DNA of 64,000 bases. It comes from Ascochyta rabiei (lineage: Eukaryota > Ascomycota > Dothideomycetes > Pleosporales > Didymellaceae). Positions 21,587 to 31,942 of the stretch are shown piece by piece. How positions within the stretch are numbered: the first letter of the stretch is position 1; every line of letters starts with the position of its first letter. The notes below the pieces were generated by a model that saw only the letters and a list, made by a program, of their open reading frames with translations, did no database searches and was not told the DNA's origin. Made by a program: the position numbers and the translations under genes. The DNA is taken from positions 1,101,501-1,165,500 of the forward strand of contig NC_082408.1 of the NCBI RefSeq assembly GCF_004011695.2, read 5' to 3'.

Positions 21587-22337
21587 TTACTCGTCCTTGA
21601 CGCCGCCACGGCCAGCACGCTCAGCGGCCTCGACGCTCTTCTTGTCGGTCTTGATCTCGCCACCCTGCATGGCGCCCATGAAGCCGGCGGCGGCCTTCCA
21701 GGGCCTGGCCAGTTCGCCGGTCGCGGGCTGGCCGAAGAGGTGGACCTTGACGAGGTTGCCCTCGAAGGCACCCTTGAGGGGGATGATGGACTGGATGAGG
21801 AGCGGGTTGCTGTACTTCATGTAGAGGTGCATGACGGCCATCATGCCGACACCCATCATCTGGCCCTTGAAGAGGGCGCGCAGCTGCTGGAGATCGTAGG
21901 CCTTGACGGTGGTTGCGACGAACTTGGGCTCCTCGCCGGATCCCATGGGGGCGGGCTCGACGTACTTGACGACGGTCATGTCTGGGGGCAGTTAGCGCTG
22001 GCTGGCGGTCGCTGCTACGGCGTTGCAGGCTGCGCGTGTGGCGGACGCACCATTCTTCTTGTTGATCTGCATCTGGACGTAGAAGTAGATGGCGGCGATG
22101 ATGATGTTGGAGACAATGTACAGCGCGCGCACGCCGTTCAGCACGTTGGGGTCATCGAAGGGGATCTTCTTGGAGATCTGCATGAACCCCCTAGCCATGG
22201 TCAGATTCGCGGCGCGTGGGAGAGCGCATACAGGGAGACATACAGGATGATGACCAGGTTGGTGCTGCGCGGCTCGTTAGCAAGCTGTCCTGGAGAGGGC
22301 TGTCTCGAGTGACGTACATTTGCGGCGAGATGGCCAT
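21587..22337 (-). CDS. PHO88: PHO88/SND3 ER membrane protein
   Basis: ER membrane protein of the SRP-independent (SND) targeting pathway, originally linked to phosphate transport. Minus-strand exons are 22337-22318, 22264-22244, 22190-22051 and 21981-21587; two exons are only 20-21 bases long, so the gene is invisible without splicing. The 191-residue product matches yeast length: MAISPQITNLVIILGF membrane segment, QISKKIPFDDPNVLNGVRALYIVSNIII second segment, INKKNDMTVVKYVEPAPMGSGEEP, LRALFKGQMMGVGMMAVMHLYMKY third segment and PLLIQSIIPLKGAFEGNLVK. The tail is basic (KTDKKSVEAAERAGRGG). It lies downstream of the ubiquitin protease gene on the same strand. Confidence 0.95.
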
Positions 22338-22928
22338 TGTGGAGCTGGCACGGCTGGTCGCGGGGCGGTGATGTGTGGGAGGAGAGGAGGTGAGGAGGTG
22401 AGGAGGTGCAGCGGCGTCGCGTGAGGACCGTGAAGTTGGGATGCGGCGCGGGGAGTCGGGGACAGTGGGAGTGAAGGGTGTTGGGACTTTTGTGAGGTGG
22501 CCCTAGCGGCCAACCACCAAAGGCCACCTTCCCAGCCGCGGTTGGTTCGGCGTCTAGCCCAATGCGACCATCGCCCTTCTAGGGGCGTCCAACGCCTTCT
22601 CCGGACACGTCCGTAGGCACCAACACACTGTGCGAAGCAAAGGGGTGTCACTTCACATAGGCCACACATGCATCATACTGGACGAGAGAGAAGCTGTTCG
22701 TGATCCTTGGACCATCTTCCGGCTCGCAGCCTTGCTCAGGCGGTGGGTATCTCGTCTATGCTCTGGTTGGCCCCGACACACTCGTCTCCGTCCAGAGGGA
22801 CCCCCAACGAACCCGTGTGTATGCTCAAAACGCCTCGCTAACCCAGACAATGGTGGCCTCCGAGGTCAAGTCATGCAACGCTATGCAACAAGGAAATGTG
22901 GAAACCAGCTCGCCAGTACACCCGCGCC
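22338..22928. other. Intergenic between PHO88 and ubiquitin protease
   Basis: PHO88 promoter plus the 3' flank of the upstream gene. A short GAGGTGAG(GAG) direct repeat lies at 22381-22412. No gene is seen. Confidence 0.5.
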
Positions 22929-25679
22929 TCACATGACAGAGCATTCCCTATCAGGCCGGTTCTTGTCCTTGTGCTTGCTCTTCTCTGACGGCTCGCCCAG
23001 AGGATCTCTGCTCTTGCTCCTGTGATGGCCCATCTTCCCCTTTTTGCTCTTGCTGCGTGTGATGGCAGCCTCTTTTTTTTCTTGGCTCGGGCTCTGCACC
23101 TCTGGAGGTGTACCGTTTTGACTTTCGACCGAGTCAACGACGATGACAGGGTCCTCGGTAGATCCACCTTCGGCAATGGTCAACTTGTCCTTGCTCCCGC
23201 GACCCGTCAGTCTCGAGAGCGTAAGGGACAATCGTCCCTCGCCACTCTGACTGGTAGGTCGGCTCTTGTTACCGCCTAGCCATGTACGCGAACTCCGTCG
23301 TGAAGCCGACAAGAATCCCATCTTCGATTCATCCGCAGGCGTGTGAGGCTCGGTGCGACCGCGGGACACACTCTCCAGGTCGTCAAAGGCAACGCTGCTG
23401 CGTCTGTTGCTAGACATGCTCGCGCGACCGATCGGTCCGTCCGAAACCACCGACTCTGGGTGCACGTCGGTCCGTCTCACCTTGTCCCACTCGCCGCCGC
23501 TATCAGGATCCAGCGATGAGACGAGTGTCTCTCTCGAAGGAACAGTTGATATGGCTTCAGACTGTGCTTCGGTATACGTGGGAGGGTCGCCTCGCGATGC
23601 CAACACCTCGTCAATCGGCTGCACCTGATAGAACAAGAGGTACGGCGATTCCTCACGCAGCGCTTGTCTGATGTCGACCTCCTTTACACGCGGGCTCGCT
23701 AGATCATCGAACCTGAGCCACGCGTCTAGGTTTTCGTCATCGTCTGATTGGGAAGCATCTGGTCGCTCGTGAGCGTTGGCGCGGACCAGCGAGATGTAAT
23801 GGCCAGAGTCCACCGAGACGCCACGATGGCACACGACGGATTGTAGCACTAGCTTGAAGTTGCCAAACAGAGGGCCTTCGTCTGCCATTCTTTCGTCCGA
23901 GACGAAATGCGGTAAAGCGATTTCCAGCGGAATGTCAACGTACGTGTTGAGCCGCTTGGGTGCGCCGGTGGGGGTCATGGTGTAGCGCTTCAGGCAGATA
24001 CCGAGGACAGGACGTCGAGCCGAGAAGTGGGCCGCCACCTGCGCATCCGTACTGGGGACATTGTCCGTGTACCAGGCTGCGGTTTCGTCAGTGGGTTCCT
24101 CGGTGGTGGTGTAACAACGTACGGATCAGGCTGAAGAACTGCCATGCGGGCATCAGAACCTCCTTTCTAAGAAGTGACGCTGACCGTGGCCGCCCACTGG
24201 AGCTGTTGCTCAACATGTCGTCTAGATGCTTCTTCTCGTCGAACCGGTTGTCTTGTGCATTCTTGAATCGCTGGCTGAAGATGCTGTCCGCGCGTCGACG
24301 ACCATGGAGCGTTGGTCGGATAGGCGTCAGCGGGCTCGGTGGCGCCATGGAGATCGGGGTGGACACCACGGGCGACTCTGGGCCCGTGAGCTCGATGCTT
24401 TCGACGTGGAAGGTCTCGTTCTTCTCGGGATCTCGATCGAACGCGTTTCGATCTACAGACCTGGTCGAGCCGATGGTGTTTTGGCGTTGCAAGAATCGCT
24501 TCACCTCGATGCGGTTGTTGAAGTACGTCTCCAGGCAGTCTTCCAGCGTGATGATGCCTTCTCCGTCCTGCTCGGGAATGGCGACTTCCAGCAGCCGCTC
24601 GTTGACAAACTTGTGGTCGTCTTCCTTGTCCTCGCGACCGGTGTGGTAAATGTCCATCTTCAGGGTGAGCAAGGGTAGCTCGAGAGCACCTGTGATGAAG
24701 GTGAAGGCTTCTGAAGCGTCTTGCTGGCAGATGTTGGCGGCATCCTCCCACCCGCACGCTGCCAAGGCATCCTGCAGGTGTTTTGTCTGGGTGAGCGTTA
24801 GTGTCGAGGGGATTGGTGGTGTCTGTAGTACGTACGAGCTCAACCTTGATCAGACGTCCAGTCCTGAGCAGGTTGACCCACAGACGCAGGGTAGCGGCGA
24901 GTTTCTTTCTGGGCTCGTCGTCAAAGTTGTCGTACAGCATGGCTTCAAAGCTGTCCAGCCTCGCGAACATGGCGAAGAGCAGGGCGTCCAGGTAGCACGT
25001 AACCATGTTCCTGTTGATGGCGCCCACCATGTTGACAATGGGGTCGTAGTCCTTCAGTTCTCCCTCGATGGACTCGTTTGCGAGTACGAGGACGTCGTAG
25101 GCCTGGTCGATGTCGTCCGGGTACCAGTCCAGGGCATGCTCCGCTTGTTCCTTTCCCAGTCTCGCTATGCCGGCCCCCTGCAGTCGGGAGAGCAGCATGG
25201 CGACCTGCAAGCGTCAGCGCTCGTCTGTCACTCCTCCTCGCCGAGCAACGTACATTCTTCTGGGCGTCTTTGTCGGCGGGCGTCTTGGCTTCTTCGTTTG
25301 TGAAGATCTTGTACAGGTCGGAGGAGACGGGAGTGCCGAGGCGAGACTGTTGCAGCACATGGTCAGACGAGTCGAGAGGTGAGGGTGGAGGCAGGGGTTG
25401 GATAAGCCATGGGCGAGAGGGCGTGGGTAAGAATAGGAAGCCGTCTTGCACGCTGTGTCGCAGGGCAGCGGGGAGCTTGTGATGCAGCGACTCGAGGCCG
25501 GCGGACGGTGGCCGAGGACGGTGGTGCCCGTGTCGAGGGAGCGCCTCGCAGGCGGGGCACAGCAGAGGGAGGAAAGAAGCGGCAGAGACAGAGGGGGGGC
25601 GTACTTTGTTGCGGGCGGCTTCTTTGGACCTGCGCTTCTCGGCGCGGTGCTCCTCGCGACGGCTGAGAAAGCGCTGCAT
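22929..25679 (-). CDS. Ubiquitin-specific protease with C-terminal CaaX box
   Basis: Deubiquitinating cysteine protease of the USP family, 782 residues. Minus-strand exons are 25679-25605, 25346-25254, 25204-24836, 24786-24123 and 24076-22929. A UBA-like helical region (LLSRLQGAGIARLGKEQAEHAL) comes first. The Cys box is INRNMVTCYLDALLFAMF with Cys near residue 126, then QQDASEAFTFI, and the His box DSGHYISLVRA with His near residue 493. A Ser-rich insert separates the boxes. After the catalytic core the tail is disordered and becomes Lys/Arg-rich (RSKSKKGKMGHHRSKSR) and ends CSVM, a canonical farnesylation box, implying membrane anchoring. Human USP6/USP32 also end in CaaX boxes. Substrates are unknown. 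It is divergent from MRPL7. Confidence 0.9.
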
Positions 25680-25718
25680 GGTGTGGTGCTGGGTGCAGAG
25701 GGGCGGCTCCCATTCGGC

Positions 25719-25751
25719 GCAGCGAGCAGCGAGCAGCGAGCAGCGAGCAGG
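25719..25751. repeat. Heptanucleotide repeat AGCGAGC, about 4.5 copies
   Basis: Head-to-tail AGCGAGC units lie about 40-70 bp upstream of the ubiquitin protease start codon, probably within its 5' UTR or core promoter. Confidence 0.85.
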
Positions 25752-26049
25752 TGGTGTCGAGAGCGCGGGAGACGGCAGGCCGCGGGGCAGGCGGGCAGGC
25801 GGGCAGGCAGCGAGCGGAAAAGGGTGCGCGGGAAGGTGCAGACGAGGCGGCGGCGGCGACGCGAGACAGAGGCGAGACCGAGCAGAGGGAGCGCGGCGGC
25901 GGGCGGGTGTGAGGGACGAGCGCGAGACGGCCGCTCTGGACGGCTGGACAGGGACTGCGTGTGCGCGACGGCGTGCTGCGTTCGGCGCAGATTGTGCCGT
26001 CAGCCACTGCGGCGTGCGGCGTGTTGGAGCAGGGCGGGCGGCGGGCGTG

Positions 26050-26094
26050 GAGCAGCAGCAGGCGGGCAGGCAGGCGGGCAGGCGGGCAGGCGGG

Positions 26095-26129
<35 letters not shown>

Positions 26130-26130
26130 T
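26050..26130. repeat. Tetranucleotide array (GGCA)n/(GGCG)n
   Basis: About 17-20 GGCA or GGCG units, the last ten perfect GGCA. It lies in the divergent promoter region, about 205 bp upstream of the MRPL7 start. Complementary CCTGCCTG reads on the other strand. Confidence 0.92.
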
Positions 26131-26334
26131 TGCGGGCGGGTGGGGCAGCCATTGGTGGGCCTGGGGCCTGGGGCCTGGGGCTGCAGCTGCGACGGCTGAT
26201 CCCTGCCGCGCTCGCGTCGCGCTCCTGCGCCAAGGCCCGTCACTTTTTCGCCGCCATGGCGAGGCACCGCGAGCACCACCGGCGCGCGACTCCCGCCAAT
26301 CTCCCCCCCATCACCCAGGCCGACGTCACACACC

Positions 26335-27538
26335 ATGGCCCTGCGCGAGCTGCCTTACCGCACCGCCGCCGCCCTGTGCAGAGACGCCAGGCCCGCCGTC
26401 CACGCCGTCCACGCCGTCCAGCCCCTGTTGCGCCGCAATGCCTCGTCCGATGCCGCCCGCGACGTCGAGTCGACATCCTTCCTCGCCGCCCCCGCAGAGC
26501 CCGCCGAGGCCGTCAAGGACTTCGACCCCATAGCGAGGAGTAGGGCGCGGAGGAGAGGCAACAAGCAGCTGCCGCCCAGCAGGTACCACATGCCCAGGCC
26601 TATACCCACGCCCACATCCACGCCCACACCCACGCCCACCGTCCGCCGTCCTCGCAACTAACGACTCCAAGATACCAGTACCGCGAGCCCAAATACTACC
26701 GCGGCCCCCTGCACCCCCACCAGCCTCTGCCCGTCTCCGACCCGGCCTCGCGACGCTTCCAGCCCGGCCCCTTCACGCTGCCCCGCCTCGACCAGACGTA
26801 CCAGAGCACCATCGCCCAGGACATCCTCGCCATGACCTACCAGCACTACCCCCCGGGCTACCGCGCCCCCAAGCTCGAGCAGCGCCTGCGCGAGTGGACC
26901 GGCGACTCGCCCTACTACAAGGGCCGCCCCCTCCGAGGCCCGCGAGGAAAGGGCGAGGTCCTGCGTCTGTTGCAGGAGCCGCGCACCTTCCGCAACATCC
27001 CCAAGATCACAAAGGTCGTCGTCCACTCCATGGTCCCCGAGGCCATGCAGGACAGCGCGCACATGCACGTCGCCGGCATGGTCCTGCAGGCCATGACCAA
27101 CGTCCGCGTCGAGTCCCACAAGGCCCGCCACAACGTCGTCGGCTGGGGGCTGCGCGAGGGCCGCTACGTCTCCGTCACCGCCACCATGGTCCGCGAAGAC
27201 GCCTCGCACTTTCTCGAGAAGCTGATCGACGTCGTCCTGCCCAGGATCAAGGAGTGGAAGGGCGTCCCCGGCTCCTCTGGCGACGGCCACGGCAACATCA
27301 CCTTCGGCCTGACGCCCGACCAGCTGGCTCTGTTTCCCGAGATCGAGGTCAACTATGATGCGTGAGTGCCGCACACGGACATGAAAGACACCCGCTGACC
27401 ACCACCCCCACCAGCTACCCGCCCAAGATGATCCCCGGTTGCCACATCACCATCGTCACCGACGCCACAAGTAACAAGGACGCCCGTCTGCTGACCCAAG
27501 CCATCGGCCTGCCCTTTTACGGCAAGCTCAACGACTAG
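26335..27538 (+). CDS. MRPL7: Mitochondrial large-subunit ribosomal protein uL5m
   Basis: Component of the mitochondrial 54S subunit central protuberance, 353 residues. Exons are 26335-26582, 26672-27361 and 27415-27538. The Arg/Ala-rich N-terminus (MALRELPYRTAAALCRDARP, LLRRNAS) is a mitochondrial presequence. The L5 fold is recognisable: RTFRNIPKITKVVVHSMVPEA, LQAMTNVRVESHKARHNVVGWGLREG, DASHFLEKLIDVVLPRIKEWKGVPGSS, GNITFGLTPDQLALFPEIEVNYD and the C-terminal GCHITIVTDATSNKDARLL. The acceptor of intron 1 was chosen before ATACCAG because only that restores frame into YQYREPKYY. Confidence 0.95.
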
Positions 27539-27890
27539 GCTATTGTTGTAGCATGGTATCAACAGGTGCTTTATCCATGTGCTTCATCATGATTGTACTT
27601 AATCATTGTACTTTTTTGTGATTGTACTTCATCATGATTGTACTCTTATGGTTCTGCTTCTATCAAGATTATACTTTTATCACGTCTCAAAGGCTAGTTG
27701 CACGCTGTATTGCATGATTTCTTCTCCATTCCTGGAGAAGTGTAAAGTGAATGGTATAACGTTAACAGAGTTGAATCAAATGAATCAAGAATCAAGAATC
27801 AAGTATTCACATTCTATACTTGAATTTCATGTATCGTTATATATCATGGAAATGTACTCTTCTTATAAGAGGTGTGGAAAGTGTTGAATG
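27539..27890. other. AT-rich intergenic with short dispersed repeats
   Basis: Unusually AT-rich for this window. TGTACTT and CATCATGATTGTACT motifs recur three times between 27580 and 27642. It is the 3' flank of MRPL7 leading into a minisatellite. No gene is supported. Confidence 0.55.
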
Positions 27891-28157
27891 AAGAGTGGAT
27901 GGTGTTGTAGAAGTAACTTAAGAGTGGATGGTGTTGTAGAAGTAACTTAAGAGTGGATGGTGTTGTAGAAGTAACTAATAAGAGTGGATGGTGTTGTAGA
28001 AGTAACTAATAAGAGTGGATGGTGTTGTAGAAGTAACTAATAAGAGTGGATGGTGTTGTAGAAGTAACTAATAAGAGTGGATGGTGTTGTAGAAGTAACT
28101 AATAAGAGTGGATGGTGTTGTAGAAGTAACTAATAAAGAGTAGATGGTGTTGTAGAA
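27891..28157. repeat. Minisatellite, 29-31 bp unit, about nine copies
   Basis: Head-to-tail units of AAGAGTGGATGGTGTTGTAG followed by AAGTAACT. The first units are 29 bp and end in TT; later ones gain AAT and are 31 bp; the last is truncated and diverged. Near-identity between copies implies recent expansion. The array ends about 165 bp upstream of the succinyl-CoA ligase start, so it may lie in its promoter. Confidence 0.96.
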
Positions 28158-28321
28158 TGCTCAGCCGGGTTATTATCTTACTCGGCCGGGACCAGCTACG
28201 AAAGAGCAGGGCCGTGCGCGTTGCAGCTTCGTGCCCGTCCAGGCACGACTGTCAACATCGCATTCTCTTCACGCACCCCCTCTCCACACCTCGCCCCCCA
28301 CGTGAGAGCGACATAGTCAGC

Positions 28322-29901
28322 ATGCAGGCTCTCCGACAACCGATGCGCTCGGCGCTCACAACGGCCGCGCGCCGCCAGTACGCAACGGGCTCGTCGCAGT
28401 ACGCCGAGACGATCAAGAACCTGCGCATCAACGGCGACACAAAGGTCCTGTTCCAGGGCTTCACCGGCAAGCAGGGAACGTGAGTGCGAGGCAGGTGCTC
28501 GAGGGGAAAGCGCCGGGTGCTAACGACACGCCAGCTTCCACGCGCAGCAGGCGATCGAGTACGGTATGCGATGCGCCCACACCAACCGCCGTCTGCCAGC
28601 AATTGACACGCACCCGCAGGCACAAAGGTCGTCGGCGGCACCAACCCCAAGAAGGCCGGCCAGGAGCACCTCGGCCTCCCCGTCTTCGCCAACGTCGAGC
28701 AGGGCATCAAGGAGACGGGCGCGACCGCAACCGCCATCTTTGTCCCGTGCGCCCTCTCTCCACCACCGCCGTCCATGCAACACATGACCTGACAGCGAAC
28801 AGTCCCCCCGTCGCCGCCGCCGGTATCGAAGAGGCCATCAAGGCTGAGATCCCTCTGATTGTGACGTAGGTGTGCCTACCAACGCCTGCACCCACAGCGC
28901 TGACACGACCTAGCATCACCGAGGGCATTCCCCAGCACGGTACGCAAGGCTTTGTAGATGACTAGCAAAGCTATGTTCTATTACACACCACCCACCCCGA
29001 CCGCTGACTACATACTGACTCGCCCAGACATGGTCCGCATCACCGACATGCTCAAGACCCAGAACAAGTCCCGCATGGTTGGCCCCAACTGCCCCGGTAT
29101 CATCGCTCCCGTACGCATTCCCTCCACCTTCTAACGCCCTCTACTCTCTACCCTTCACTAACACCCTCACAAACACCCTCACAAACACCCTCACAAACAC
29201 CCTCACAAACACCCTCACAAACACCCTCACAAACACCCTCACAAACACCCTCACAAACACCCTCACAAACACCCTCACAAACACCCTCACAAACACCCTC
29301 ACAAACACCCTCACAAACACCCTCACAAACACCCTCACAAACACCCTCACAAACACCCTCACAAACACCCTTACAAACACCCTCCACTAACACACCCTAG
29401 GGCCAATGCAAGATCGGCATCATGCCCGGCTTCATCCACAAGCGCGGCCGCGTCGGTATCGTCTCCCGCTCCGGCACCCTCACCTACGAGGCTGTCAACC
29501 AGACCACTCAGGCCGGCCTGGGCCAGTCGCTCGTCGTCGGTATCGGCGGTGACCCCTTCTCCGGCACCAACTTCATCGACTGCCTCAAGGTCTTCCTCGA
29601 GGACGGCGAGACAGACGGCATCATCATGATCGGAGAGATTGGTGGAACCGCCGAGGAGGACGCCGCCGAGTTCCTCAAGGAGTACAACACGGCCAACAAG
29701 CCCGTGGTCAGCTTCATCGCCGGTATCTCTGCGCCGCCCGGCAGGCGAATGGGCCACGCTGGCGCCATTGTCAGCGGAGGAAAGGGCGACGCCAACTCGA
29801 AGATCTCGGCTCTCGAGGCCGCTGGCGTCATTGTTGAGCGCTCGCCTGCTTCGCTCGGCAAGTCTCTGTACGACCAGTTCATCAAGCGCGACTTGATATA
29901 G
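28322..29901 (+). CDS. LSC1: Succinyl-CoA ligase alpha subunit, mitochondrial
   Basis: TCA-cycle enzyme converting succinyl-CoA to succinate with nucleotide phosphorylation in the mitochondrial matrix; partners with the beta subunit. Seven exons: 28322-28479, 28535-28563, 28620-28746, 28803-28865, 28914-28939, 29028-29110 and 29401-29901, giving 328 residues. The start is a basic presequence ([21 protein letters not shown]). The CoA-binding block is [18 protein letters not shown], then [31 protein letters not shown] and [12 protein letters not shown]. The phosphohistidine is in [12 protein letters not shown] near residue 281. The gene is unusually intron-rich for the window, and the sixth intron (290 bp) is swollen by a 12-bp repeat. 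Confidence 0.97.
29157..29384. repeat. 12-bp minisatellite (ACAAACACCCTC), 19 copies, inside an LSC1 intron
   Basis: Nineteen near-perfect units fill most of intron 6 (29111-29400). On either strand the array translates as an open dipeptide or tetrapeptide repeat, which is a by-product. The other introns of the gene are 48-88 bp. The plus strand, hence the pre-mRNA, is CA-rich and lacks G. Confidence 0.97.
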
Positions 29902-30197
29902 TTTCGCTGCGAAACGAGTGAGAAATGGGGTTGATCTGTTCAAAGTTCCAAGCGCATAGCCAGTTGGGGCAGATTGCAGTTGCTGCATCAGGGCATGTTC
30001 TTGTACCGAGTCCCGTCCATTGTACATTTAGTCTTTTCAAGCCATCCACGTTTGGTCTGTACCACGGCGCTGCTCGCACTCGTGTTCCCATGCTCGTCGT
30101 GACCGCGGGAGTGCACATGAAAGCGCGCTAGCCGGGACCCACCAAAAAGTCAACTCACCACGCCCTGCAGCATGCGCATGTTCTGCATACAACCAAC

Positions 30198-31316
30198 ATG
30201 TCCAAAACAAAAACCAAGCAGGCGCGTCGCCAGCTCAAGCGCGACGGGCAGCGCAAGATCGCTGCGCACCAGAAGAAAACCGCACAAGCGGCAGCGGCCA
30301 AATCAACCAAACCCACGCCCGCGAGCGCGAGGAAGCGGAAGAAGAGCGACGGCCCAGACACCGCAAAGTCACTGCCTTCCACAACAACTGCAAAGCCGCC
30401 GCCTTCCACGACGACGGCAGAGAAGCCCTCCGTCCAGGCCTCGCAGAAACCCCCCGTCCCCTTTGGCGCCTACGACCATATCCTGCTCGTCGGCGAGGGC
30501 GATTTCAGCTTCACGCGCTCCCTCGTGCTGGACCACGGGTGCGCAAACGTAACGGCGACGTCATTCGACAGCGAAACCGAAGTCGCTGAAAAATACCCCT
30601 CCTTCACATCGACACAGCAAGAGCTGTCCGCACTGACCCCGCCGGTCCCGCTCCACCACGGTATCGACGCCACGCGGTTGAGTTCGTACAAGACACTCAA
30701 ATGCTCGCGGGAAGACGACGACGAAGTCGACGACGAAGACACAGCGAGCGGGTGGGACACCATCGCCTTCCTGTTCCCGCACGTCGGCGGCCTCTCGACC
30801 GACGTGAACCGACAGGTCCGGAGCAACCAAGCGCTGCTTGTGTCTTTCTTCAAGAGCTGTCTCGAGTCCAGCACGCCGCAACAGCGCCTGCGCATCCTCG
30901 AAGCCCAGGCTAACCGGCCCAATCTCGTGCAGCGTCGGCGCTCCGAGTTTTTGAAAATGGGCGGCAAGATCATGGTCGCGCTGTTCGAGGGCGATCCGTA
31001 CTCGCTGTGGAATATCCGCGATCTAGCCCGCCATGCTGGACTGAAGGTCGTGGAAAGCTACAAATTCGACTCGACGCAATACCCCAGCTATGCGCATGTG
31101 CGCACGCTCGGCGCCATCGAAGGAGGCGGAGCGTGGAAGGGCGAGGACCGGGATGCGAGGATGTACGTCTTCGAGAAGGTGGCGCTCGAAGCGGATAGTG
31201 AAGAGGAGAAGGAGTTGGAGAAGGCGGGGGTTAAGCTTAGGAAGAGGAGGGCTAGCGAGGTGGTCAAAAAGAAGAAGAAGAAGAGGAAGTTGGGCGAGGA
31301 TGAGGATAGTGAGTAA
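30198..31316 (+). CDS. BMT5: 25S rRNA (uridine-N3)-methyltransferase, BMT5-like
   Basis: Nucleolar SAM-dependent enzyme expected to methylate N3 of U2634 (yeast numbering) of 25S rRNA. Intronless, 372 residues. The basic N-terminus (KQARRQLKRDGQRK) and a linker precede the DUF2431 Rossmann domain: HILLVGEGDFSFTRSL at residues 94-109, CANVTATSFDSE, DTIAFLFPHVGGLSTDVNRQVRSNQ, GGKIMVALFEGDPYSLWNIRDLA, and YPSYAHVRTLG. The C-terminus is Lys/Arg-rich (EVVKKKKKKRKLGEDED), a nucleolar-type signal. Convergent with FYV10. Confidence 0.94.
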   Translation: MSKTKTKQARRQLKRDGQRKIAAHQKKTAQAAAAKSTKPTPASARKRKKSDGPDTAKSLPSTTTAKPPPSTTTAEKPSVQASQKPPVPFGAYDHILLVGEGDFSFTRSLVLDHGCANVTATSFDSETEVAEKYPSFTSTQQELSALTPPVPLHHGIDATRLSSYKTLKCSREDDDEVDDEDTASGWDTIAFLFPHVGGLSTDVNRQVRSNQALLVSFFKSCLESSTPQQRLRILEAQANRPNLVQRRRSEFLKMGGKIMVALFEGDPYSLWNIRDLARHAGLKVVESYKFDSTQYPSYAHVRTLGAIEGGGAWKGEDRDARMYVFEKVALEADSEEEKELEKAGVKLRKRRASEVVKKKKKKRKLGEDEDSE

Positions 31317-31942
31317 GTGCTCTGCTGTTTGTGCGAGCGAGACAGCCAAACACACACACACACACACACACACACATATTATACCCAGATAAAACAACAA
31401 ATTCCAGAGTGTACAAGAGACCAAAGAAACATTAAAGTAAAACACTTCCACGATTCCCCATCACAACAACAACACCCCCTTTCCACATCCACAAACCACC
31501 TGCTTTACATCTACAAACATCTCTCCCCCAGCAAAGCACACAACCAACAAATCCCAATCGCACAAACAATACCTTCCCTTCTACTTAACCCCAACTACCC
31601 GTCTTTACCCAGCAAGCTTAGAAGGCGTTAGCACTTGCTCAGATGCCAAGTGTGTGTATAGGCAGAGTAGTACGCGTTCTACACTGAAGAGGTGTACGCG
31701 GATAGACGCAGCGACTTTGGAGGCTGGTGGTAGGATTGCAGTAAGAGAGAGAAGGAGGGATGTTGGGAGACAGTGCCAGTTCTTAGCTTGTGGGGGCGCG
31801 GTGGGCGGCACGCAGCGTCTGGAGGGAGGGATGCGTGGAAGTCCGGTTGTTCGGGTTGGTAAACACGCACACGACGTATCAAGCCCAGGCCAACGGCTCG
31901 CTGTGGTACGAGGAACAGAGAATAGAGATGCGGCCCCAAGCA
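31317..31942. other. Intergenic, convergent 3' ends, with a CA microsatellite
   Basis: A (CA)n run of about twelve units lies at 31350-31374, followed by A/C-rich sequence with little G to about 31600. It is the shared 3' region of BMT5 and FYV10. No gene is supported. Confidence 0.65.

Larger units (their letters stand above)
25680..26334. other. GC-rich divergent promoter between ubiquitin protease and MRPL7
   Basis: 655 bases, very GC-rich, drive both genes if no transcript is missed. Long frames cross it on both strands but consist of Ala/Gly/Arg-rich repeat translation and are not credible proteins. Two repeat arrays lie inside and are listed separately. Confidence 0.55.

Noticed and set aside
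25446..26543. 365-codon plus-strand frame and long minus frames across the GC-rich gap
   Set aside because: Composition is Ala/Gly/Arg repeat translation, antisense to or between true exons of the ubiquitin protease and MRPL7, with no domains.
27891..28157. CRISPR-like array
   Set aside because: Repeats are directly adjacent without unique spacers; it is a minisatellite in a eukaryotic genome.
29079..29390. Open frame of repeated Thr-Asn-Thr-Leu (and the minus-strand Val-Arg-Val-Phe frames)
   Set aside because: These are translations of the 12-bp intronic minisatellite; LSC1 splicing removes them.
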